DNA of 64,000 bases, taken from the NCBI RefSeq assembly GCF_002632585.1, contig NZ_NIBV01000002.1, positions 503,423-567,422 on the forward strand. Direction: 5' to 3'. The translations under genes and the position numbers were made by a program. The stretch is from Xenorhabdus szentirmaii DSM 16338 (lineage in GTDB: Bacteria > Pseudomonadota > Gammaproteobacteria > Enterobacterales > Enterobacteriaceae). A model generated the notes under the pieces. The model saw only the letters and a program-made list of their open reading frames with translations, did not search any database and was not told the origin of the DNA. This document shows positions 55,918-64,000 of the stretch, piece by piece (positions within the stretch are counted from its first letter, which is position 1; every line of letters starts with the position of its first letter).

Positions 55918-58900
55918 TTGAACCAGGAATACACAGAAGACAAACACGTTAAGTTAAATAAAGTTAGCAGTGGCCGCCGGTTTCTGGAAGCCATTCTGTT
56001 GGTTATTGCTATTTGTGCGCTGTACTTGATGATAGTGCTTATCAGTTTCAACTCATCCGATCCGAGCTGGTCACAAACCTCTTGGCATGAACCCGTTCAT
56101 AATTGGGGGGGAAGTGTTGGGGCCTGGCTATCGGATATTTTGTTCTCAGCGTTTGGTATTCTTGCCTATGCAGTCCCGCCATTAATGTTTTTAGGTTGCT
56201 GGAATGCTTTCCGTCAGAAAGATAGGCAAGAGTATGTTGATTTATTTACACTTGCATTACGTGTCATTGGTGCTTTAGCCCTGATACTGACCTCATGTGG
56301 TCTGGTTGCACTCAATATTGATGACTTTGATGATTTTGCTGCTGGCGGAGTCATCGGCAGCTTATTCAGTAATGCTATTTTGCCGTGGTTCAACATCCTT
56401 GGGGCAACATTGGTTTTGCTTGGCGGATGGGCAGCCGGATTTACCTTATTTACAGGCTGGTCATGGCTGACTATTGCAGAGAAAATCGGGGCGGTTATTC
56501 TTAACTCACTCAGTTTTGTCGTCAATCGTGGCCGCAACGAAGTTGAATATGACGACGATGAGCCAGAACATGAAACAGTTTCGGCACGCAAAGTCAGTGA
56601 ACAGCAACAGGATAGCCACGTTGATGACGATAAACGTGAAGTGCAAAAAAAATCTGTTGTGACTGAACTGGCTGATGTTGATGAAAATGATGTATTGCTG
56701 ATGGTTCCGACAATAGTGGAATTAGCGAATACAGCAGAGGAGGCACCTGATACTTTGGGAGCCAGTTCTGAAAACAGCCAGAAACCAGAAGAAAATGGCC
56801 CATCTCTCCCCATTTTTCCAGAAACAGCTCATCCTGAAATAACAGCCCATTCTGAAATAAAAGAATCAGAACCCGTTGAACCTATATTTAATAGTGAGGC
56901 TGCACAACAGCCTGTTACGGCCTCACCAGAACCTTTGTATGATAGCGCTGGGCAGGAAGCTGAAAATCAGGAGCAAGATCCTGTTCGTTATACATTCGAA
57001 TTACCGACTGATTATCAACCGGATATCGAATCAGCCAGCCTGCCAAATGCAGGGAAAGAGATCGCCAGCCCAGTAGCAGTAATAAAAAATCCTCAGGTTA
57101 AACAAGGTATTGGCCCTGAAATGCCGCGCCCGAATCCTGTCAGGATACCGACCCGACGCGAATTATATGGCATAAAAGTACCTTCTCATCGTCTATCTGA
57201 AGACCTGCAACGGGAAGAAAAAGAAAAACAGAATGAACTGATGGCAGAACCCATTGAACAGCAAATGGATGAGCAACAACAAGACCTTTTGCGCCAACAA
57301 TTCCTTGAGCAACAACGTGAGCGTTATGGTGCTGATTTTGAATCGGAGAAAGAAGATAAAGAAGATAAAGAGGATAAAGAATTTAATCAAGAAAATGCAT
57401 TAACAGATAGACAATCAACGGTTGCTGCATTAACAGAAAATCACATAGAAAATAGCGTCGATAAACAAGAAGGGCAGAAAGATCCGTTGCAAATAGCATT
57501 TGAGCAGCAGCAACGTGAACGATATCACGCTAACCAACCTGATATTTCAGTACCGATTTCATCACAAAATAAGGATTCAGAGTTTCCTTCTTTTCCGTCG
57601 AATGACATCCGGGAAGAGCCTGAATTGGAAAAAATTGTTCCAATTTTAGCTTCCCATGAGCCCAAAATTCAGCATACTTTTGCGCAGCAACCGCAGCAAC
57701 CGCAGCAACCGCAGCAACCGCAGCAACCGCAGCAACCGCAGCAACCGCAGCAACCGCAGCAACCGCAGCAACCGCAGCAACCGCAGCAACCGCAGCAACC
57801 GCAACAGAATAGCCTGTTCCATCCATTTTTGGTTCGCAATGATCAGCCATTGCCAAAACCAACGACGCCGATGCCTTCGTTAGGTCTGCTGGCAAAACCA
57901 CCAGAAGAAGAAGAACCAGTAGATATGTTTGCGCTTGAACAAACTTCGCGTTTGATTGAAGCGCGTTTGAATGATTACCGAGTTAAGGCGGATGTTGTTG
58001 GGTTTTCTCCGGGACCGGTCATTACACGTTTTGAACTGGATTTAGCGCCGGGTGTTAAAGCTTCCCGTATTTCCAACTTATCGCGTGATCTTGCTCGTTC
58101 ACTCTCAGCAGTTGCTGTCCGTATCGTAGAAGTGATCCCGGGTCAGCCTTATGTTGGGTTAGAATTACCGAACAAGAAACGCCAAACCGTTTATTTGAGA
58201 GAAGTACTGGATTGCGAAAAATTCCGGAATGACCCGTCACCATTGACGATTGTTCTCGGCAAAGATATTGCAGGCCAGCCAGTTGTGGCGGATTTGGGCA
58301 AAATGCCGCACTTACTGGTTGCGGGAACAACAGGATCGGGTAAATCGGTGGGGGTCAACGCCATGATCCTCAGTATCTTGTATAAAGCGAAACCTGAAGA
58401 TGTCCGCTTTATTATGATAGATCCGAAAATGCTTGAACTGTCCGTTTATGAAGGGATCCCACATTTATTGACTGAAGTGGTTACGGATATGAAAGACGCA
58501 GCCAACGCACTGCGTTGGTGTGTAAACGAAATGGAACGCCGCTACAAGCTGATGTCTGCCTTGGGGGTACGTAACCTTGCGGGATATAATGACAAGATCA
58601 AGCAGGCAGAAAATATGGGAAGGCCGATCCCAGATCCGTTCTGGAAGCCCGGTGACAGTATGGATGTGACTCACCCTGTGCTGAAAAAAGAACCTTATAT
58701 TGTTGTGATGGTTGATGAATTTGCCGACCTGATGATGACTGCCGGAAAAAAAGTGGAAGAGTTAATTGCACGCTTGGCTCAGAAAGCACGGGCAGCAGGT
58801 ATCCACTTGGTGCTGGCAACACAGCGGCCTTCTGTTGATATCATCACAGGGCTGATTAAAGCCAATATTCCGACGCGCATTGCATTCACTGTGTCCAGTA

Positions 58901-59346
58901 AAATTGATTCTCGTACTATTCTTGACCAAGGCGGGGCAGAATCATTATTGGGTATGGGGGATATGCTTTATCTGGCACCAAACTCTTCAATTCCTGTACG
59001 TGTTCACGGTGCATTTGTACGGGATCAAGAAGTTCATGAAGTGGTAAATGATTGGAAAGCGCGTGGACGTCCTCAATATATTGATAATATTATCAAAGGG
59101 GGGGAAGACGGTGAAGGTGGTTTAGGGTTTGATAGTGATGAAGAACTCGATCCCCTGTTTGATCAAGCAGTTGAATTTGTGGTTGAAAAACGTCGTGTTT
59201 CCATTTCAGGAGTGCAACGTCAGTTCCGTATTGGTTATAACCGGGCTGCCAGAATTGTCGAACAGATGGAGGTGCAACAAATTGTTAGTCCACCCGGACA
59301 TAATGGCAATCGTGAGGTTTTGGCTCCTCCGCCCCACGAACGTTAA
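55918..59346 (+). CDS. ftsK: FtsK, DNA translocase of the division septum
   Basis: I prefer a TTG start at 55918 (1142 residues, [15 protein letters not shown]), with GGAGA seven bases upstream and alignment to the E. coli start; the ATG at 55837 adds 27 unconserved residues. The N-terminal domain has four membrane helices (about 20-200). A long acidic Gln/Pro-rich linker (about 200-640) includes 13 QQP repeats at 590-628. The motor has Walker [15 protein letters not shown] near residue 802 and Walker [13 protein letters not shown] near 928. The C-terminal gamma winged helix (about 1074-1142, [19 protein letters not shown]) reads KOPS sites and contacts XerD. Confidence 0.95.
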   Translation: MNQEYTEDKHVKLNKVSSGRRFLEAILLVIAICALYLMIVLISFNSSDPSWSQTSWHEPVHNWGGSVGAWLSDILFSAFGILAYAVPPLMFLGCWNAFRQKDRQEYVDLFTLALRVIGALALILTSCGLVALNIDDFDDFAAGGVIGSLFSNAILPWFNILGATLVLLGGWAAGFTLFTGWSWLTIAEKIGAVILNSLSFVVNRGRNEVEYDDDEPEHETVSARKVSEQQQDSHVDDDKREVQKKSVVTELADVDENDVLLMVPTIVELANTAEEAPDTLGASSENSQKPEENGPSLPIFPETAHPEITAHSEIKESEPVEPIFNSEAAQQPVTASPEPLYDSAGQEAENQEQDPVRYTFELPTDYQPDIESASLPNAGKEIASPVAVIKNPQVKQGIGPEMPRPNPVRIPTRRELYGIKVPSHRLSEDLQREEKEKQNELMAEPIEQQMDEQQQDLLRQQFLEQQRERYGADFESEKEDKEDKEDKEFNQENALTDRQSTVAALTENHIENSVDKQEGQKDPLQIAFEQQQRERYHANQPDISVPISSQNKDSEFPSFPSNDIREEPELEKIVPILASHEPKIQHTFAQQPQQPQQPQQPQQPQQPQQPQQPQQPQQPQQPQQPQQPQQNSLFHPFLVRNDQPLPKPTTPMPSLGLLAKPPEEEEPVDMFALEQTSRLIEARLNDYRVKADVVGFSPGPVITRFELDLAPGVKASRISNLSRDLARSLSAVAVRIVEVIPGQPYVGLELPNKKRQTVYLREVLDCEKFRNDPSPLTIVLGKDIAGQPVVADLGKMPHLLVAGTTGSGKSVGVNAMILSILYKAKPEDVRFIMIDPKMLELSVYEGIPHLLTEVVTDMKDAANALRWCVNEMERRYKLMSALGVRNLAGYNDKIKQAENMGRPIPDPFWKPGDSMDVTHPVLKKEPYIVVMVDEFADLMMTAGKKVEELIARLAQKARAAGIHLVLATQRPSVDIITGLIKANIPTRIAFTVSSKIDSRTILDQGGAESLLGMGDMLYLAPNSSIPVRVHGAFVRDQEVHEVVNDWKARGRPQYIDNIIKGGEDGEGGLGFDSDEELDPLFDQAVEFVVEKRRVSISGVQRQFRIGYNRAARIVEQMEVQQIVSPPGHNGNREVLAPPPHER
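57685..57801 (+). repeat. 13 perfect tandem copies of CAGCAACCG in ftsK
   Basis: The nonamer is repeated 13 times without a single substitution and encodes (Gln-Gln-Pro)13 in the FtsK linker. Because the unit is a multiple of three, gain or loss of copies changes linker length without breaking the frame. Confidence 0.97.
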
Positions 59347-59366
59347 TCAGCATCGTTGTTAATTAA

Positions 59367-59404
59367 CAGCGTTAAAGGCTACATTATTGTAGCCTTTAAC
59401 GCTG
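59367..59404. terminator. long hairpin between ftsK and lolA
   Basis: CAGCGTTAAAGGCTACA pairs perfectly with its complement around TTAT, a 17-bp stem. It begins 20 bases after the ftsK stop. No T-run follows, so it may partly end ftsK transcripts or protect an mRNA end. Confidence 0.55.
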
Positions 59405-59434
59405 GTCATAATACGAATTGAAGGTATCTCAAAC

Positions 59435-60046
59435 ATGAAAAAATTGGTGTTGATTGGTAGTTTGATGATAAGCATGATCACAAATTCTGCGTGGGCCAAT
59501 GCTGTACAAGATTTACAAGGCCGCTTGGGAAAAGTGAACAGTTTTCATGCAAATTTTACTCAAACAGTAATAAGTAACGAAGGTTCAACAATCCAGCAAG
59601 GAGAAGGTGAACTTTGGATCAAGCGCCCGAATTTGTTTAACTGGCATATGACATCACCTGATGAGAGTATGTTGGTTTCTGATGGTAGCACGCTGTGGTT
59701 TTATAACCCTTTTGTCGAGCAGGTCACTGCGAATTGGCTAAAAGAGGCAACGGGGAATACACCCTTTATGTTAATTGCCCGTAATGATCCTGCTGACTGG
59801 AAACAGTACAAGGTTGTTCAGGAGGGTAATAACTTTGATCTGACGCCTGATAACAACAATGGTAACTTAAAACATTTTTCAATTACCGTGACTCCTGAAG
59901 GGACTATCCAGCAATTTACGGCAGTTGAGCAGGATGGGCAAAAAAGCAGCTATCAATTAAAAGGACAGCAAAATACCCAAGTTGATGCGGCAAAATTCAA
60001 ATTCACAATCCCTGAAGGCGTAACGCTGGATGATCAGCGCCAGTGA
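59435..60046 (+). CDS. lolA: LolA, periplasmic lipoprotein carrier
   Basis: The 203-residue protein has a signal peptide ([21 protein letters not shown], cleaved before NAVQDL). It carries lipoproteins from LolCDE to LolB at the outer membrane. Conserved stretches are [29 protein letters not shown] and [12 protein letters not shown]. rarA starts eight bases after its stop. Confidence 0.96.
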   Translation: MKKLVLIGSLMISMITNSAWANAVQDLQGRLGKVNSFHANFTQTVISNEGSTIQQGEGELWIKRPNLFNWHMTSPDESMLVSDGSTLWFYNPFVEQVTANWLKEATGNTPFMLIARNDPADWKQYKVVQEGNNFDLTPDNNNGNLKHFSITVTPEGTIQQFTAVEQDGQKSSYQLKGQQNTQVDAAKFKFTIPEGVTLDDQRQ

Positions 60047-60053
60047 GGTTTAA

Positions 60054-61397
60054 GTGAACAATCTTTCACTCGACTTTTCACAGAATGAATTCCAACCTTT
60101 GGCCGCAAGAATGCGGCCAACCACATTAGCGCATTATATCGGTCAGCAACATTTATTGGCTGAAGGAAAACCTTTACCAAGAGCGATTAAGTCTGGCCAT
60201 CTGCATTCCATGATTTTATGGGGACCTCCCGGAACGGGAAAAACCACTCTGGCTGAAATTATCGGTTACTATGCACAAGCTGATATTGAACGCATTTCGG
60301 CCGTGACATCCGGTATTAAAGAAATTCGTGAAGCGATAGAAAAAGCACGTCAAAACCGTAATGCAGGGCGTAGAACGATATTATTTGTCGATGAAGTGCA
60401 TCGATTCAATAAAAGTCAGCAGGATGCATTTTTGCCACATATTGAAGATGGCACGATCACTTTCATTGGTGCAACGACCGAAAACCCTTCCTTCGAATTA
60501 AACTCGGCTTTGCTGTCCCGTGCTCGCGTTTATTTATTAAAATCACTCACAGCCTCAGAAATAGAGCAAGTGCTGATTCAGGCCATGAATGATAAAGAAC
60601 GTGGTCTTGGTGGGAAAAACATTGTGTTACCTGATGATACTCGCCAAATGATAGCGGAACTTGTTGCAGGAGATGCGCGCCGATCACTGAACTTGCTGGA
60701 AATGATGTCAGATATGGCAGAAGTTGATAAGCAGGGGCAGAGGACCTTGACACCCGCATTGTTGAAAGAGGTGAGCGGAGAGAGAAGTGCACGGTTTGAT
60801 AACAAAGGTGACAGATATTACGATTTGATTTCTGCGCTACACAAATCAATACGCGGTTCATCCCCGGATGCCGCCCTTTACTGGTATGCCCGGATTATCA
60901 CTGCGGGCGGTGACCCGCTTTATGTTGCCCGTCGGCTACTGGCCATTGCTTCTGAAGATGTGGGGAATGCAGATCCCCGTGGCATGCAGGTTGCCATTGC
61001 CGCTTGGGATTGTTTTACCCGCGTAGGGGCGGCAGAAGGAGAACGGGCCATTGCTCAGGCAATTGTTTATCTTGCTTGTGCGCCGAAAAGCAATGCTGTT
61101 TATACCGCATTTAAAGCTGCGATGGCAGATGCACAAAATAATCCAGATTATGATGTTCCGGCTCACTTGCGTAATGCTCCAACTAATCTGATGAAAGAGA
61201 TGGGATTTGGTGAAGCTTACCGTTATGCACATGATGAACCCAATGCGTACGCTGCGGGTGAAGTTTATTTTCCATCTGAAATGAAACACACACGCTACTA
61301 CTACCCAACAAGCAGAGGGTTAGAAAGTAAAATAGATGAAAAATTAAACTGGCTAATGCAACAGGATCAAAATAGTCCTATAAAACGCTATCGTTAA
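60054..61397 (+). CDS. rarA: RarA (MgsA), replication-associated AAA+ ATPase
   Basis: The 447-residue clamp-loader-like ATPase acts at stalled forks. A GTG start at 60054 follows GAGG. Walker A is [15 protein letters not shown], Walker B is [17 protein letters not shown], sensor 1 is [10 protein letters not shown], and the C-terminal tetramerisation region has [11 protein letters not shown]. The order lolA-rarA-serS is conserved. Confidence 0.96.
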   Translation: MNNLSLDFSQNEFQPLAARMRPTTLAHYIGQQHLLAEGKPLPRAIKSGHLHSMILWGPPGTGKTTLAEIIGYYAQADIERISAVTSGIKEIREAIEKARQNRNAGRRTILFVDEVHRFNKSQQDAFLPHIEDGTITFIGATTENPSFELNSALLSRARVYLLKSLTASEIEQVLIQAMNDKERGLGGKNIVLPDDTRQMIAELVAGDARRSLNLLEMMSDMAEVDKQGQRTLTPALLKEVSGERSARFDNKGDRYYDLISALHKSIRGSSPDAALYWYARIITAGGDPLYVARRLLAIASEDVGNADPRGMQVAIAAWDCFTRVGAAEGERAIAQAIVYLACAPKSNAVYTAFKAAMADAQNNPDYDVPAHLRNAPTNLMKEMGFGEAYRYAHDEPNAYAAGEVYFPSEMKHTRYYYPTSRGLESKIDEKLNWLMQQDQNSPIKRYR

Positions 61398-61482
61398 TCT
61401 TATTGATACGGTAAGGTTTATGCTTAATGGATTTCATCACGTTATCCTCAACAATGATTTTTTAATAACCACTTCTCAATAA

Positions 61483-62790
<1,308 letters not shown>

Positions 62791-62848
62791 TAGCCTATTT
62801 CTCTCGGTTCCGAATCAACATTTGAAAACGAGATAATTAATTCTTGAT

Positions 62849-62877
62849 AAAAAAGCGCCATAGTTTGGCGCTTTTTT
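62849..62877 (+). terminator. terminator after serS
   Basis: AAAAAAGCGCCA pairs with TGGCGCTTTTTT around a five-base loop, with a good T-run on the plus strand. Confidence 0.88.
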
Positions 62878-62915
62878 ATAATAGAATATTATGTCTTACT
62901 TTTTCATTATTATAT

Positions 62916-62941
62916 AAAAAAGCGCTATAGTTAGCGCTTTT
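62916..62941 (-). terminator. terminator after the BPSS1780-type gene
   Basis: AAAAGCGCTA pairs with TAGCGCTTTT around a short loop, 27 bases past the stop of the leftward gene. Its core resembles the serS and trxB terminators. Confidence 0.75.
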
Positions 62942-62968
62942 CATATTTATTAGCTTCTTGGAAAGAAA

Positions 62969-63814
62969 TTAGTCGATTGAACCGGAACTCGGTTCTTTTT
63001 TTGCCGGGGCATAAAAAACGCTGCGGTAGGTAGTGTAATATGCTGCCATATATATAGGCATAGTAATCAGTAAACCTAATCCCAGTGGGATAGCTGAGAT
63101 TTGCATAATAATACCCATCAGTATGAAAAAGATAAATCCACCAAGTAGGTTTTTCTTGATTGCACTCAAACTCATTGAAATGGCTTCTGTGAATTTAAGA
63201 TTATTAATCATGATTAAAGAAGGGGAGAACCAGCTAATAGCTAACGCAGCGATAGAGAAAATGATCGTAATGACAGAGCTTAGCAACATAGTTGTCAATC
63301 CGCCTGTACCTAACAGAGCAAGATCTGAATTATTGACGGCAAAGAACAATTGAAGGACGCCCAGGCCTACAGTTAGCACCATAACAACTACGCCGATTAT
63401 GTACAGACCAAGGAGTAGTGCCCCAACCGCAATCAATGAGCCAAAATTTTTCTTGAATCCGGCAAAAAGTGAACTTATTTGAAAATTCCCTGTGTTTCTT
63501 TGTTCTTCAGCTGCGACAGCAAAACCCGCAGTAAATACAGGAATGAGAAGTAACATTGCAGCAAATATAAATGGACTTATTATTAGCGCAATAATGGAAC
63601 CAACTAAAGTAAGAGCTAGCCAACTGATAGTATAGGCCAAAAACAGCAAAAACCATTTCATGGGTTGTGCTTTAAACAAATTCCATGAATCGGCAATCCA
63701 TTCTATTGATGCTCCTGCTCCAGCTGCACGGCCACCAGGAATGAATGTATCTTTTTCTTTATTCAGAGAAATATTGTTTTCTTCTGAGTTAGGGTTGATC
63801 TCTTGAGTATCCAT
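62969..63814 (-). CDS. BPSS1780-family multi-pass membrane protein
   Basis: The product has 281 residues. The first 45 are polar and cytoplasmic and include GGRAAGAGASIEWIADSWNLFK, the family's N-terminal signature (GxGxxW region). Six membrane helices follow (about 55-265), with VFTAGFAVAAEEQR in the first loop. No enzymatic motif is visible and the function is unknown. It is convergent with serS. Upstream (63815-64000) is AT-rich with no gene. Confidence 0.75.
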   Translation of the reverse strand: MDTQEINPNSEENNISLNKEKDTFIPGGRAAGAGASIEWIADSWNLFKAQPMKWFLLFLAYTISWLALTLVGSIIALIISPFIFAAMLLLIPVFTAGFAVAAEEQRNTGNFQISSLFAGFKKNFGSLIAVGALLLGLYIIGVVVMVLTVGLGVLQLFFAVNNSDLALLGTGGLTTMLLSSVITIIFSIAALAISWFSPSLIMINNLKFTEAISMSLSAIKKNLLGGFIFFILMGIIMQISAIPLGLGLLITMPIYMAAYYTTYRSVFYAPAKKEPSSGSID

Positions 63815-64000
63815 TTTTCCGATTTATCTTATTAATTAATAGGGTATTCTTAAATTAGTCTTTCTCTATTCCATCCCAGTAATACAAATCCATAGAGAAA
63901 ACGGCGGAATTATCATATAAAAAATATTAATCAACAAGCGATAATTTCGGATCTTATCTATAGATTACATCATGATTATTATCGATATCATTGAATATAT

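Noticed and set aside
56214-56813. 199-codon minus-strand frame inside ftsK
   Set aside because: Serine-rich shadow of the FtsK acidic linker; ftsK is clearly the coding strand.
57685-57801. Possible CRISPR array from regularly repeated DNA
   Set aside because: The nine-base units are contiguous with no spacers and are in frame within ftsK.
57530-57901. Antisense (VAA repeat) and plus-strand (RSN repeat) open frames over the ftsK repeat
   Set aside because: They are produced only by the CAGCAACCG repeat lying in an open ftsK frame; neither has a start signal or family similarity.

Overview
The window comes from a moderately AT-rich enterobacterium. Protein sequences, gene order and an ERIC-type repeat point to Enterobacterales, and the flavour (Rpn-type genes, IS1182 transposase, P2-type tail fibres, no O-antigen cluster beside gnd) fits Morganellaceae such as Xenorhabdus or Photorhabdus. 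The genus is an inference; no search was run. I saw no rRNA, tRNA or CRISPR array.

Layout. Positions 1-33.3 kb are a compressed, reversed version of the Escherichia coli 45-48 min segment: sanA, cdd, yohK-yohJ, metG, mrp, udk, dcd, asmA, yegH, gnd, hisIFAHBCDG-hisL and yeeZ, all in the expected relative orientations. maeA, dcuC, a yeaK-like gene and several accessory pieces have been added. Positions 33.7-63 kb follow the E. coli 19-20 min segment: dacC, ybjG, rybB, grxA, ybjC, ybjN, rlmC, the art transport operon, lysO, cspD, clpS-clpA, infA, aat, cydC-cydD, trxB, lrp, ftsK, lolA, rarA and serS. sdaC is added between dacC and ybjG. The two segments meet between yeeZ and dacC near 33.35-33.68 kb.

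Accessory material: a truncated IS1182-type transposase at the left edge; a pair of stand-alone P2-type tail-fibre genes (15.3-18.95 kb) with no other phage genes; an IS5-type transposase remnant followed by a broken Rpn (PD-(D/E)XK) gene at 23.4-24.6 kb; and an ERIC-like element between metG and mrp.

Function. Most genes are housekeeping: nucleotide salvage (cdd, udk, dcd), complete histidine biosynthesis with its attenuator, translation (metG, serS, infA, rlmC), regulated proteolysis (clpS, clpA, aat), cytochrome bd maturation and thiol redox control (cydDC, trxB, grxA), arginine and lysine transport, division and chromosome segregation (ftsK), lipoprotein sorting (lolA), and global regulation (lrp, the sRNA RybB).

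The most notable items are the orphan tail-fibre pair, RybB with an intact seed region but a rewritten terminator stem, a 42-residue membrane protein too short for ordinary gene calling, a perfect 13-copy CAGCAACCG tract in the ftsK linker, and a decayed Rpn gene whose breaking mutations can be read directly. I found no convincing wholly new multi-gene system.
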